A DNA stretch of 64,000 nucleotides from Phaeacidiphilus oryzae TH49 (GCF_000744815.1 NZ_JQMQ01000005.1:5537801-5601800), one strand, 5' to 3'; shown: positions 8,032-16,846, counted from the first letter of the stretch. Made by a program: numbers and translations. Notes: generated by a model not told the origin, from the sequence alone.

Positions 8032-9825
8032 TCAGCGCGCGTACAGCGCTTCCACCTCGCCCGCGAAGTCCCGCATCACGACCGCGCGCTTCAGCTTCAT
8101 CGACGGGGTGACGTAGCCGCCCTCCTCGGTCCACTCGGTGTCCAGCAGGCGGAACTTCTTCACCGCCTCCGCGTGCGACACCGCGCGGTTGCCGTCGTCG
8201 ATCGCCTCCTGGACGCCGGCCAGCACGTCCGGGTCGGACATCAGCGCGGCCCCGCTCAGCGTCTCCGGCTTGTCGTGGAGCTTCAGCCAGGTCGGGAGGA
8301 ACTCCCGGTCCAGCGTCACCAGGCAGCCCACGAACGGCTTGCCGTCCCCGACCACCATGCACTCGCCGACCAGCGGATGGGCCCGCACCCGGTCCTCGAT
8401 CACCGCGGGCGCGACGTTCTTGCCGCCCGCCGTGACGATGATCTCCTTCTTCCGCCCGGTGATCTTCAGGAAGCCCTTGTCGTCCAGTGTCCCGATGTCC
8501 CCGGTGTGGAACCAGCCGCCGCGCAGCGCCTCGGCCGACGCCTCCGGGTTGTTCCAGTACCCGGTGAACACCTGCGGCCCGGCCAGCAGCACCTCGCCGT
8601 CGTCCGCGATGGCCACCGCCGACCCCGGCAGCGGGCGCCCGACCGAGCCGATCACCGGCCCGTCGGCCGGGTTGTACGCGGTCGCCGCGCAGGTCTCGGT
8701 GAGCCCGTAGCCCTCCAGCACGGTGAAGCCGATGCCGCGGTAGAAGTGGCCGAGCCGCTCGCCGAGCGGCGCTCCGCCGGAGATCGCGTGGGTGGCCCGG
8801 CCGCCCAGCGCCGCCCGCAGCTTGCTGTAGACCAGCTTGTCGAAGGTCTTGTACTCGACCTTGAGCCGCAGCCCCGGCTTGCCCTCGTCGAGCGCCCGGC
8901 TGTGGTCCATGGCGATCTTCGCCGCCCGGTCGAAGATCTTGCCCTTCCCCTCGGCCTGCGCCTTGGCCCGCGCGGTGTTGTAGACCTTCTCGAAGACCCG
9001 GGGGACGCCGAGGATCAGGGTCGGCTTGAAGGCGCCCAGCTCCGCGGTGACCTCCTTGACGTCCGAGAGGTGGCCCAGCCGGATCGGCGCGACCGCGCAG
9101 GCGATCTCCGCGATCCGCCCCAGCACGTGCGCCTGCGGCAGGAAGAGCAGCACCGAGGCCTCGCCGGTGCGGAAGAGCTGCGGCAGGTCGGCGACGATGT
9201 TGCCGCACTCGTGGAGGAAGTTGCGGTGGGTCAGCGCGCAGCCCTTGGGCCGCCCGGTGGTGCCCGAGGTGTAGACGATGGTGGCGATGGAGTCGGCGCC
9301 CAGGGTGGCCCGGCGCTGGTGGACCAGTGCGGAGTCCAGGTCGTGGCCCTCCGCCTGGAGGTGCTCGACGGCGCCGCCCTCGATCTGCCAGACCTGCTTC
9401 AACTGCGGCAGCCGGTCCCGGACCTGGTTGACCGTCCGCTCGTGGGCGGCGGTCTCGGTGACGCAGGCCACCGCGCCGGAGTCGCCGAGGATCCACTCCA
9501 CCTGCTCGGCGGAGGAGGTCTCGTACACCGGGACGGTGATCGCCCCCGCGCACCAGATGGCGAAGTCCAGCAGGGTCCACTCGTAGCGGGTGCGGGACAT
9601 CAGGGCGACCCGGTCGCCGGCCTGCACACCGCCGGCGATCAGGCCCTTGGCGGTCCGGTGGACCTCGGCGAGGAACTGGGACGCGGTCAGATCCCGCCAG
9701 GACCCGCCCAGCTTGCGGCTGATCACGGCCGCGTCGGGAGTCCGCTCGGCGTTCCGGTGGATCAGATCGGTGAGGTTCGCTTCGGGCGCTACCTCGTAGA
9801 GAGCCGGAAGGCTGAACTCGCGCAA
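8032..9825 (-). CDS. fadD: Long-chain fatty-acid-CoA ligase
   Basis: 597-residue AMP-forming acyl-CoA synthetase of the FadD15 type. The P-loop-like YTSGTTGRPKG is at about 185-195, followed by the YGLTE motif, the TGD hinge motif (GWFHTGDIG) and the catalytic lysine region GRKKEIIVTAGGKNVAP. It activates long-chain fatty acids for lipid synthesis or beta-oxidation. The start is TTG at 9825, supported by CTAGGAG about 7 nt upstream. A palindrome in the promoter region suggests a repressor that senses fatty acid or acyl-CoA. Confidence 0.93.
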   Translation of the reverse strand: MREFSLPALYEVAPEANLTDLIHRNAERTPDAAVISRKLGGSWRDLTASQFLAEVHRTAKGLIAGGVQAGDRVALMSRTRYEWTLLDFAIWCAGAITVPVYETSSAEQVEWILGDSGAVACVTETAAHERTVNQVRDRLPQLKQVWQIEGGAVEHLQAEGHDLDSALVHQRRATLGADSIATIVYTSGTTGRPKGCALTHRNFLHECGNIVADLPQLFRTGEASVLLFLPQAHVLGRIAEIACAVAPIRLGHLSDVKEVTAELGAFKPTLILGVPRVFEKVYNTARAKAQAEGKGKIFDRAAKIAMDHSRALDEGKPGLRLKVEYKTFDKLVYSKLRAALGGRATHAISGGAPLGERLGHFYRGIGFTVLEGYGLTETCAATAYNPADGPVIGSVGRPLPGSAVAIADDGEVLLAGPQVFTGYWNNPEASAEALRGGWFHTGDIGTLDDKGFLKITGRKKEIIVTAGGKNVAPAVIEDRVRAHPLVGECMVVGDGKPFVGCLVTLDREFLPTWLKLHDKPETLSGAALMSDPDVLAGVQEAIDDGNRAVSHAEAVKKFRLLDTEWTEEGGYVTPSMKLKRAVVMRDFAGEVEALYAR

Positions 9826-9872
9826 GACTGCTCCTAGTCTGCTGCGGCGGGGGACGTTGCGACCCGTGGACG

Positions 9873-9886
9873 TTACTGCCCAGTAA
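9873..9886. promoter_or_regulatory. Palindromic operator upstream of fadD
   Basis: TTACTGCCCAGTAA is a perfect palindrome (6-nt arms, 2-nt centre). On the minus strand it overlaps a plausible TAACGT -10 box of fadD, so a bound protein would block transcription. Size and symmetry fit a TetR-type regulator; its identity is unknown. Confidence 0.55.
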
Positions 9887-10027
9887 AGCGGTTTCGATAG
9901 GCATGACCGGCAGGTGTTAGCTGCGTCTCACCGAAACTCACGAAGTCCGCACAAATGATCAGCGCCCGGTGCAAGGGAGTTGACACACCGTGATCGGACC
10001 GGGGTTTGATGGACTCCGCTGCAGTGC

Positions 10028-10062
10028 TACTAACCAGACTAGTACCGAACCGGCACTAAACT
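10028..10062 (+). promoter_or_regulatory. Leaderless promoter and operator of the metallophosphoesterase
   Basis: TAAACT (10057-10062) ends 6 nt before ATG 10069 and no ribosome site is present, the usual picture of a leaderless Streptomyces mRNA. TACTA/TAGTA inverted arms (10028-10032, 10040-10044) cover the -35 area and share TACT and CCAG with the fadD palindrome, so one regulator may bind both. A TTGACA at 9980-9985 lacks a convincing -10 at normal spacing. Confidence 0.5.
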
Positions 10063-10068
10063 GCGCCC

Positions 10069-10845
10069 ATGCGGGTCCACGTGGTGAGTGACGTACACGG
10101 CAACGCCGAAGCGCTGGCCCGCGCCGGTGACGGCGCCGACGCCCTGCTCTGCCTCGGCGACCTCATCCTCTTCCTGGACTACGCGGACCACTCGCGCGGC
10201 ATCTTCCCCGACCTCTTCGGCGCCGAGAACGCCTCCCGGATCGTCGCGCTGCGTACCGCCCGCCGCTTCGAGGAGGCCCGGGAGTTCTCCCGTGAACTGT
10301 GGGCCGGGATCACCGCCGATGGCACGGACCGCGCCCAGGTGATGCGGGACGCCGTCCGCCGCCAGTACGCCGAGCTCTTCGCCGCCTTCCCGGCCCCCAC
10401 CTACGCCACCTACGGCAACGTCGACATCCCGCCGCTTTGGCCGGAGTTCGAGCGGGACGGGGTGACCGTGCTGGACGGCGGCACGGCCAAGATAGGCGGC
10501 CGCACCTTCGGCTTCGTCGGCGGCGGGCTGCCCAGTCCGATGCGCACCCCGTACGAGGTCGACGAGGAGGAGTACGCGGCGAAGGTGGCCGCGGTCGGCG
10601 AGGTGGACGTCCTCTGCTGCCATATCCCGCCCGCCGTGCCGGAGTTGACCTATGACGTGGTGGCCCGCCGGTTCGAGCGCGGGAGCGAGGCGGTGCTGGA
10701 CGCGGTCCACCGCGTCCGCCCCCGGTACGTCCTGTTCGGCCATGTCCACCAGCCGCTGGTGCGCCGGCTGCGGATCGGCGGCACCGAGTGCGTCAACGTG
10801 GGCCACTTCCGCTCCACCGGCCGCCCCTGGGCGATGGAGTGGTGA
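10069..10845 (+). CDS. Calcineurin-like metallophosphoesterase
   Basis: 258 residues. Metallophos superfamily residues are visible in order: a DVHGN motif near the N-terminus, GDLI (Asp), GNVD (Asn-containing), a CHIPP histidine and a terminal GHVHQPL. These ligate a dimetal centre that hydrolyses phosphate esters or diesters. Length and compact form fit small YfcE/MPPED-like enzymes; the substrate cannot be read from sequence. The gene is probably transcribed leaderless, divergent from fadD, and monocistronic: the next gene has its own ribosome site after a 150-nt gap. Confidence 0.85.
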   Translation: MRVHVVSDVHGNAEALARAGDGADALLCLGDLILFLDYADHSRGIFPDLFGAENASRIVALRTARRFEEAREFSRELWAGITADGTDRAQVMRDAVRRQYAELFAAFPAPTYATYGNVDIPPLWPEFERDGVTVLDGGTAKIGGRTFGFVGGGLPSPMRTPYEVDEEEYAAKVAAVGEVDVLCCHIPPAVPELTYDVVARRFERGSEAVLDAVHRVRPRYVLFGHVHQPLVRRLRIGGTECVNVGHFRSTGRPWAMEW

Positions 10846-11002
10846 ACTCCCGCAGGCCTCCCAGGGGGCGCGAGGCGGGCCGCCGCGGCGAGCGGTGACC
10901 AGGAGATACCCGCACGGTAGCCTTCGGTTGCACGGTTACGCGGGTGCACAGTACGGGTGCAGACAACCTGCCGTCCCAGAAACAACGCGGAGGCCACCGA
11001 CG

Positions 11003-11446
11003 ATGGCGGAGCACACCAGGTCGAGCACGACGATCGGCGCGACCCCGGCCGAGGTGATGGCGGTGATCGCCGATTTCGCCGCGTACCCGCAGTGGACCGG
11101 AGAGGTGAAGGAGAGCGAGGTCGTCTCCGAGTTCCCGGACGGCCGCGCCGAGCAGGTGCGCTTCCTCCTGGACGCCGGCGCGATCCGCGACGAGCACACC
11201 CTGGAGTACACCTGGGAGGGCGACCGCAAGGTCAGCTGGACCCTGGTGAAGAGCCAGATGCTGCGCTCGCTGGACGGCGTCTACGCGCTGGACCCGGCGG
11301 CCGGCGGCGGCACCCAGGTCACCTACCAGCTCGCGGTGGACGTCAAGATCCCGATGCTCGGCATGATCAAGCGCAAGGCCGAGAAGGTGATCATCGACCG
11401 CGCGCTGGCCGGCCTGAAGAAGCGCGTCGAGGAACTCAAGGGCTGA
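11003..11446 (+). CDS. SRPBCC (START-like) lipid/ligand-binding protein
   Basis: 147 residues of the polyketide cyclase/SRPBCC fold: an N-terminal TRSSTTIGATPAEVMAVIADFAAYPQW strand-helix pattern, central beta strands, and a long C-terminal helix (KAEKVIIDRALAGLKKRVEELKG). Such proteins bind hydrophobic ligands. ATG 11003 has CGCGGAGG about 10 nt upstream. The ArsA-like ATPase follows 46 nt later and a third small gene after it. The conserved neighbourhood suggests joint work, perhaps membrane-lipid or tail-anchored cargo handling, which is speculative. Confidence 0.85.
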   Translation: MAEHTRSSTTIGATPAEVMAVIADFAAYPQWTGEVKESEVVSEFPDGRAEQVRFLLDAGAIRDEHTLEYTWEGDRKVSWTLVKSQMLRSLDGVYALDPAAGGGTQVTYQLAVDVKIPMLGMIKRKAEKVIIDRALAGLKKRVEELKG

Positions 11447-11492
11447 ACCAGGCATACCGGAAGAAACCGGACGACCCCGGGAGGAACGCGAG

Positions 11493-12785
11493 TTGAGCAC
11501 CGCCGCGGAGACGCCCCCGCACACGGTCGTGATCACCGGGCGCGGTGGCGCCGGGCGCACCACCGTCGCCGCGGCCACCGCGCTGCGCTCGGCCCGCGCC
11601 GGCCGCCGCACCCTCCTGGTCGCCGCCGACGACCCGCACCGCGGCCTCGACGAGCTGCTCGGCACCCGCCTGGGCCCGGTCCCCGGCGCGGTCGGCCCGG
11701 ACGGCGTCACCGGCCGCCTCCACGCCATGCGCCTGGACCCGCAGGCGGCCTTCCGCGAGGAGGCCGGCCGGCTGCTCGGCCGGGCCAAGACGGTCTTCGA
11801 CCTGTTCGGCGTGGAGCCGCTGGAGGAGGACGAGTTGACCGCCCTCCCGGGCGCCGGGAAGCTCACCCTCCTCCGCGCCCTGCGCGAGCACACCGCCTCG
11901 GGGGAGTGGCAGACGGTGGTCGTCGACGCCCCCTCCGCCGCCGAGACGATCGGCGCCTTCGCGCTGCCCGAGCAACTCGCCCGCTATGTCGCCCGGCTGC
12001 TGCCCCAGGAGCGCCGGGCCGCCCGTTCGCTCCGCCCGATCCTGGCCGCGGTCGCCGGGGTCCCGATGCCCGCCGACTGGCTGTTCGAGGGCGCCGCCTG
12101 GGCCGAGGCCGAGCTCGGCGAGCTGCGCGCCGCCGCCGAGTCCCCGGAGCTCTCGGTCCGCCTGGTGGCCACCCCCGGCTCCGCCTCGGCCCCCGAACTC
12201 CGGCTCGCCCGTGCCGGCTTGGCGCTCTACGGCCACCGGGTGGACGCGGTGATCGCCAACCGCGTCGTACCGGCCCCGCCGGCGGAGGCATCCGGCCGGG
12301 AGGACGGCTTCCTGGGCCGCCTCCACGCCGCGCAGCGCGAGGAACTCGCCGCCATGCGCGAGGAGTTGGCCGCCGGTGCGGCCACGCCGCTGCTGGAGCT
12401 GCCGCACCTCGGCCGCGACCCGCGGGGCTGGGAGGACCTGGCCCGACTCGCCGACGCCGCCGACGCCGACGCCGCCGACGGCTCCGGCCTCGGCGCCGAC
12501 GGCTCCGCCGATCCGCCCCCGCGCTCCCACGTCGAGGACCGGCTCGCCGCCGACGGCCTGCTGGTCTGGCATGTGCCGCTGCCCGGCGCCGCCCGCCCCG
12601 ACCTCGACCTGGTCCGCCGAGGGGACGAACTCCTGGTCGCCGTCGGCCCCTACCGCCGGACCCTGCCGCTGCCCTCCGCGCTGCGCCGGTGCACCGTCGC
12701 GGGCGCCGGGCTGCGCGACGCCGTGCTCTCCGTGCGCTTCCGCCCGGACCCGGGTCTCTGGCCCGCGGCGCGCCCGCAAACCTGA
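11493..12785 (+). CDS. ArsA/Get3-like P-loop ATPase with arginine-substituted Walker A
   Basis: 430 residues resembling ArsA/TRC40 ATPases. The N-terminal P-loop reads TGRGGAGRTT (residues 15-24), where canonical members have GKGGVGKT; both lysines (signature and P-loop) are Arg here (Arg17, Arg22). The DDPHRGLDELLG switch-I-like region, VVDAPSAAETI (switch II) and VIANR motifs are retained. The TTG start at 11493 is supported by GGGAGG about 9 nt upstream. It lies between SRPBCC and a DUF5304-like gene. Nucleotide hydrolysis may be weak or lost; I infer a nucleotide-sensing or scaffold role. Confidence 0.8.
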   Translation: MSTAAETPPHTVVITGRGGAGRTTVAAATALRSARAGRRTLLVAADDPHRGLDELLGTRLGPVPGAVGPDGVTGRLHAMRLDPQAAFREEAGRLLGRAKTVFDLFGVEPLEEDELTALPGAGKLTLLRALREHTASGEWQTVVVDAPSAAETIGAFALPEQLARYVARLLPQERRAARSLRPILAAVAGVPMPADWLFEGAAWAEAELGELRAAAESPELSVRLVATPGSASAPELRLARAGLALYGHRVDAVIANRVVPAPPAEASGREDGFLGRLHAAQREELAAMREELAAGAATPLLELPHLGRDPRGWEDLARLADAADADAADGSGLGADGSADPPPRSHVEDRLAADGLLVWHVPLPGAARPDLDLVRRGDELLVAVGPYRRTLPLPSALRRCTVAGAGLRDAVLSVRFRPDPGLWPAARPQT

Positions 12786-12860
12786 TCCCGGGCGGCCGCT
12801 TCGGGTAGCGTCGCAGGCGAGGGCCCAGAGTTGGGCAAGGCGTGAGAGGGGAGCCCCGCC

Positions 12861-13406
12861 ATGAACGCTTCGAGTGGTTGGCCCGGCCGGGACGAGCCGG
12901 AGGACGTCTGGGCGGAGGCCGTCGCCGAGGATGCCGCTGAACAGCGGCGCCGGGCGCGCGAGGCAGCCGCCCGCGCCGAGGAGTGCGCGCGGGCCGAGGC
13001 CGAGGCGGGCGGTGAGTCCGGTGCCGGGCCCGAGGACGCGGAGCGGGCCGGGCGGCCGGGGTCGGCCGAGCCGTCCAGTCCCTTCGGCCCCGATCTCAGC
13101 AACCTCGTGGACGAGGTGCGCCGCCTCGCCGGCACCGTGGGCGAGCGGCTGCAGCAGGCCTCCGACGCGGTCACCGCGACCCATGAGGCCACCGACGGGC
13201 TGCAGCGGCTCACCGCCCCGCTGCGCGAGAAGCACCCCGAGGTGTACCGCCATCTCGCCGCCGCGGGAGGCGAGTTGCTCGCCGCCTACCGGGCGGCCGT
13301 CACCGGCCACGAGCGCCGCTGGACCTCCGGAACGAGCGGTTCCGGGCCCGGCGAGGACGACGGCGAAGGGCCCGGCAACGCGGGCGAACACATCGACCTC
13401 GACTGA
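12861..13406 (+). CDS. Small acidic hypothetical protein (DUF5304-like)
   Basis: 181 residues, Glu/Ala/Gly-rich, without signal peptide or membrane segment. The first 70 residues are low complexity. Residues about 78-145 contain a helical block (LSNLVDEVRRLAGTVGERLQQASDAV ... LREKHPEVYRHLAAAGGELLAAYRAAV) that is probably the conserved part. ATG 12861 follows AGAGGGGAG. I recall proteins like this (DUF5304) preceding glucokinase in Streptomyces, but no function is known to me. Confidence 0.7.
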   Translation: MNASSGWPGRDEPEDVWAEAVAEDAAEQRRRAREAAARAEECARAEAEAGGESGAGPEDAERAGRPGSAEPSSPFGPDLSNLVDEVRRLAGTVGERLQQASDAVTATHEATDGLQRLTAPLREKHPEVYRHLAAAGGELLAAYRAAVTGHERRWTSGTSGSGPGEDDGEGPGNAGEHIDLD

Positions 13407-13574
13407 CAGCACCGTCCCGCCGGGACGCCCCCTGACACCCTGCCTACAAGTTCTGAAGAGGGTGTTGCCATCCCGTTACGTATTCCCTTCGGTTAATGTA
13501 AGGGCGAGTGTGTACGGGCAGGCTGTCGGGCCAGTACGGTACCGGCCTGGATCCAGCGATCAGTTGAGGGACAC

Positions 13575-14516
13575 ATGGGACTCACCATTGGCGTCGATGT
13601 CGGAGGCACCAAGATTGCGGCGGGTGTCGTCGACGAGCAGGGTGCGATCCTCGCCCGTACGCGCGTGCCGACCCCGGCCGACCCGCAGTGGGCGGTCGGC
13701 GCCATCGCCGACGCGATCAAGGAGCTGCGAGGGCAGTACCCCGACGTCGAGGCGGTGGGCGTGGGCGCCCCCGGCTACGTCGACCGGGCCCGCTCCACGG
13801 TGCTGATGGCGCCGAACATCGACTGGGAGAACGAGCCGCTCAAGGTCCGCATCGAGGACCTGGTCGACCTCCCGACCGTGATCGAGAACGACGCCAACTC
13901 GGCCGCCTGGGGTGAGTTCCGCTTCGGCGCCGGCGCCGAGTACGAGGACATGGTGCTGATCACGGTCGGCACCGGCATCGGCGGCGGCATCGTCCTCGAC
14001 GGCCGGCTGCACCGGGGCGCCTTCGGCGTCGCCGGCGAGATCGGCCACATCAACATGATCCCGGACGGCCTGCTCTGCGGCTGCGGCAAGCACGGCTGCT
14101 GGGAGCAGTACGGCTCCGGCCGCGCGCTCCGCCGCTACGGCCGTGAGCGCGCCGCGGCCGACCCGGTGCGCGGCAAGCGGATGCTGGAGCTGAACGAGGG
14201 CGTCGCCGAGACGATCCGCGGGGTGCACATCACCCAGGCCGCGGAGGAGGGCGACCCGCTGGCCCTGGAGTGCTACGACGAGCTCGCCGACTGGCTGGGC
14301 CGGGGCCTCGCCGACCTGGCCGCCTCCTTCGACCCGTCGGTCTTCGTCCTCGGCGGCGGCGTCGCCGACTCCGGCGAGCTGCTGCGGGCGCCGGTCGCGA
14401 AGAGCTTCGAGAAGTACGTGGTGGGCGGCCCCCACCGCCCCCGCGCGGACATCACCCTCGCCACGATGGGCTCCGAGGCGGGCATCGCCGGCGCGGCCGA
14501 CCTGGCCCGGGTCTGA
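13575..14516 (+). CDS. glkA: ROK-family glucokinase
   Basis: 313 residues, close to Streptomyces Glk in length. ROK motifs: DVGGTKIAAGVVDE (phosphate loop), ENDANSAAWGE (sugar binding and catalytic Asp), VGTGIGGGIVLDG, and the zinc signature GHINM...CGCGKHGCWEQYGSG. It phosphorylates glucose with ATP and, in streptomycetes, is the hub of glucose repression. ATG 13575 has TTGAGGG just upstream. The 168-nt upstream gap is relatively AT-rich around 13470-13500 and has a TAATGT (13494-13499) that could be a -10, without a clear -35. Confidence 0.95.
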   Translation: MGLTIGVDVGGTKIAAGVVDEQGAILARTRVPTPADPQWAVGAIADAIKELRGQYPDVEAVGVGAPGYVDRARSTVLMAPNIDWENEPLKVRIEDLVDLPTVIENDANSAAWGEFRFGAGAEYEDMVLITVGTGIGGGIVLDGRLHRGAFGVAGEIGHINMIPDGLLCGCGKHGCWEQYGSGRALRRYGRERAAADPVRGKRMLELNEGVAETIRGVHITQAAEEGDPLALECYDELADWLGRGLADLAASFDPSVFVLGGGVADSGELLRAPVAKSFEKYVVGGPHRPRADITLATMGSEAGIAGAADLARV

Positions 14517-14539
14517 GCCCGGGTCGCGCGGCGACTCGA

Positions 14540-14572
14540 GGGCGCGGGGAACCGCGCGATTCCCCGAGCCCC
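14540..14572. repeat. Degenerate intergenic hairpin element, copy C
   Basis: GGGCGCGGGGAACCGCGCGA is followed directly by TTCCCCGAGCCCC, a shortened relative of the composite element: GGGGAA pairs with TTCCCC around CCGCGCGA. It is the only copy lying between co-directional genes and may terminate glkA. Confidence 0.6.
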
Positions 14573-14633
14573 GGAGGCAGCCCCTGCGGGCCCACCTCCG
14601 GGGCCCGGGGGGCGGAGTGAAGGGAGTCCGCGG

Positions 14634-15353
14634 ATGACGCAGGCCAGGATCGCGAGCTACAACATCCGCTCGCTGCGCGACGACCGCGCCGCCCTCGCCC
14701 GCGTGATCCGCGCCCTCGCCCCTGACGCCCTCTGCGTCCAGGAGGCCCCCCGCTTCTGGCGCCCCAACCACCAGGCCCGGCGACTGGCCCGCAGAACCGC
14801 CCTGGAGGTCCTCAGCGGCGGCGCGGACACGGCCTCCGGCCCGCTGCTCCTCGGCCGGCCGCAGCCGCGCCTGCGGACCCTCTCCACCCACGACCGCCTG
14901 CTGCCCCGGACCCCCGGCCTCCACCGGCGCGGCTTCGCCACCGCCGTGGTGCGGATCGGCGGCTCCGCCCCGTTCTCCCTGACGAGCTGCCATCTGTCGC
15001 TCAACCCGGCCGAGCGCTACACCCAGTGCGAGCTGCTCCTCGAACACCTCGCCGAGCTGCCGGCCGAGCACGCCGTCGTCGCGGGGGACTTCAACGAGCA
15101 CCCCGAGGACCCCGGCTGGCGCCTCCTGGCCCGGCACCTCCAGGACGCCTGGGCGACCGCGCCGTGGGGCGGCGAGTACACCTCCGTGCCCCGCGACCCC
15201 TACCAGCGCATCGACGCCGTCTTCTGCAGCCCCGGCGTCCGGGTGGTCCGCTGCGGGGTGCCGTCCGGACTGCCCGGGGTCGACCCCGCGGACCTGGTCG
15301 CCGCCACGGACCACCTCCCGGTCCTCGCCGAGCTGGAGCTGCCCGCGCCCTGA
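14634..15353 (+). CDS. Endonuclease/exonuclease/phosphatase family protein
   Basis: 239 residues with the EEP fold: ASYNIRSLRDD (Asn), QEAP (Glu), the histidine region LHRRGFATAVV and SLTSCHLSLNP, GDFNEHPED (Asp/Asn) and terminal ATDHLPVLAEL (Asp-His pair). The metal-dependent phosphodiester or phosphoester hydrolase residues are complete. There is no signal peptide, so it is cytoplasmic. AAGGGAG lies about 8 nt before ATG. The substrate (nucleic acid, lipid or sugar phosphate) cannot be decided. Confidence 0.83.
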   Translation: MTQARIASYNIRSLRDDRAALARVIRALAPDALCVQEAPRFWRPNHQARRLARRTALEVLSGGADTASGPLLLGRPQPRLRTLSTHDRLLPRTPGLHRRGFATAVVRIGGSAPFSLTSCHLSLNPAERYTQCELLLEHLAELPAEHAVVAGDFNEHPEDPGWRLLARHLQDAWATAPWGGEYTSVPRDPYQRIDAVFCSPGVRVVRCGVPSGLPGVDPADLVAATDHLPVLAELELPAP

Positions 15354-15392
15354 CCCGAGCCAGGGGCAGCGCCCGGGCCCGGGGGTCCGGGC

Positions 15393-15980
15393 TCAGACCA
15401 CGGCGCCCGCCTGCGGATCGTCGTCGTCCTCGTCCCGGTCCTCCTTCAGCCGGGAGACCAGCGCGACGAACCCGCCCACGAAGAGCGCCCCGGCGACCAT
15501 CCCCCACCAGCCGCCGACGTCCTGTCCCGTTATCCACAGGATCAGCAGCAGCACCGGACCCGCGGCCATCACGCCCCAGGCGACCTTGGTGGCGGCCTCG
15601 GGCTGCGGCAGCGGCGGAGGCTCGGGGGGAGTGAAGTGCTCGTCCTCGGCCTCCGCGCCGGACGGCAGCAGCCAGTCCCGCGGTCCGGAGCCGTTGCCCA
15701 GCACGGTCTCGGCGCCCGGCCCCGAGCCGCCCGACGGCGGTGCGGCAGAGGAGAGGGGGCCGCTCGCGGGGGCGGCCGGAGCCGCCGGGGCGGCCGACGC
15801 GGGCGAGGCGGGGGGAGGCGGCGAAGGCGACAGCTCCTCCGCCTCCGGCCAGCTCCGCAGCGTCAGATCCACCGGCGCGTCGAACGACGCCACGAGCTCG
15901 GCGAAGACCTCGTCGTCGCTGCGCGACTCGCGGTCCTGGCCGTCCCGCTCCGGGCCGTCTTCCTCACGCATCCCGCTCAC
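15393..15980 (-). CDS. Hypothetical membrane protein with disordered acidic/Pro-Ala head
   Basis: 195 residues. Residues 1-120 are acidic then Pro/Ala/Ser-rich and probably disordered. Two hydrophobic helices (about 132-152 and 156-176) end in a very acidic tail (KEDRDEDDDD). GTG 15980 overlaps the TGA of the hydrolase (GTGA), while ATG 15971 has a better-spaced AGGGGGTGA; either may be used. The gene is cotranscribed with the upstream esterase. I do not recognise a function. Confidence 0.75.
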   Translation of the reverse strand: MSGMREEDGPERDGQDRESRSDDEVFAELVASFDAPVDLTLRSWPEAEELSPSPPPPASPASAAPAAPAAPASGPLSSAAPPSGGSGPGAETVLGNGSGPRDWLLPSGAEAEDEHFTPPEPPPLPQPEAATKVAWGVMAAGPVLLLILWITGQDVGGWWGMVAGALFVGGFVALVSRLKEDRDEDDDDPQAGAVV

Positions 15981-16846
15981 CCCCTGGTCGCCTCACTGCC
16001 CCGGTCCTCCGCATCGGCGTCCGGACCCCCGCTGCTCCCGCCGTCGGACTCGGCCGAAGCCGAAGCCGAGGCCGAGGCCGAGGCCGAATCCGCCGCCTCC
16101 GGCGCGAGCCGGCGTACGAACTCCCAGGAGCCCTCGAAGATCTGCTCCGCCTCGTGGTCCAACGTCGCGACGTGGTAGCTGCGTTCCAGGGTGCGCTCGG
16201 TGATGTCCCGGCTGCCCGCGTGGGCCAGGATGTAGTCGCTGCTCGACCCGGGGACGACGTGGTCCACCCGGCTCCGGAAGAGCAGCAGCGGCTGCGTCAC
16301 CCGCGGCAGCTCGTCCCGGACGGTGCGGAACAGCTGCCCGGTGGAGTACGCGGCGTGCAGCGGGGTGCGGTCGTAGCCGCCCTCCAACTGGCCCGGCTTG
16401 GCGATGTCGTCGGTCAGCCCCGGCACGCTCGGCACCAGGTGGCGGAGTATCGGCAGCGCCGCGGCCTGCACCGCGCTCGGCATCTTCACCGCCGGGTTGA
16501 CCACCACCAGCCCGGTCAGCTCCGAGCCGTGCTGGGCGGCCAGGTGGAGGCAGAGGGCGCCGCCCATCGAGAGGCCGAAGGCGAAGACCTTGTCGCAGCG
16601 CTCGCGGAGCCGGGCGAAGGCCCGGTCCACCTCGGCGTACCAGTCCGGCCAGCGGGTGGCGTTCATCTCACGCCAGTCCGTGCCGTGCCCGGGGAGCAGC
16701 GGCAGCGAGACGGTGAGCCCGCGCTCGGCGGCGTGCTCCGCCCAGGGCCGCATCGACTGCGGGGAGCCGGTGAATCCGTGGCAGACGAGGACGCCGACGG
16801 GTCCCCCCTGGTGGCTGAACGGCTCGGCTCCGGGTAGCAGCGGCAT
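15977..16846 (-). CDS. Alpha/beta hydrolase, carboxylesterase Est30-like
   Basis: 289 residues. The fold markers are HGFTGSPQSMRPWA (oxyanion), nucleophile Ser93 in GLSMGGA, Asp in FRSRVDHVVP and His in SYHVATLDH, the triad of monoglyceride-lipase/Est30 carboxylesterases. A Ser-Ala dipeptide repeat and Gly/Asp-rich tail follow residue 255. AGGAG precedes ATG 16846. It forms a two-gene unit with the downstream membrane protein and is divergent from plsC, so a lipid or short-acyl-ester role is plausible. Confidence 0.87.
   Translation of the reverse strand: MPLLPGAEPFSHQGGPVGVLVCHGFTGSPQSMRPWAEHAAERGLTVSLPLLPGHGTDWREMNATRWPDWYAEVDRAFARLRERCDKVFAFGLSMGGALCLHLAAQHGSELTGLVVVNPAVKMPSAVQAAALPILRHLVPSVPGLTDDIAKPGQLEGGYDRTPLHAAYSTGQLFRTVRDELPRVTQPLLLFRSRVDHVVPGSSSDYILAHAGSRDITERTLERSYHVATLDHEAEQIFEGSWEFVRRLAPEAADSASASASASASAESDGGSSGGPDADAEDRGSEATRG

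Noticed and set aside
9980-9985. TTGACA as -35 of the metallophosphoesterase promoter
   Set aside because: No -10-like hexamer at 16-18 nt; the TAAACT box next to the start codon explains expression better.
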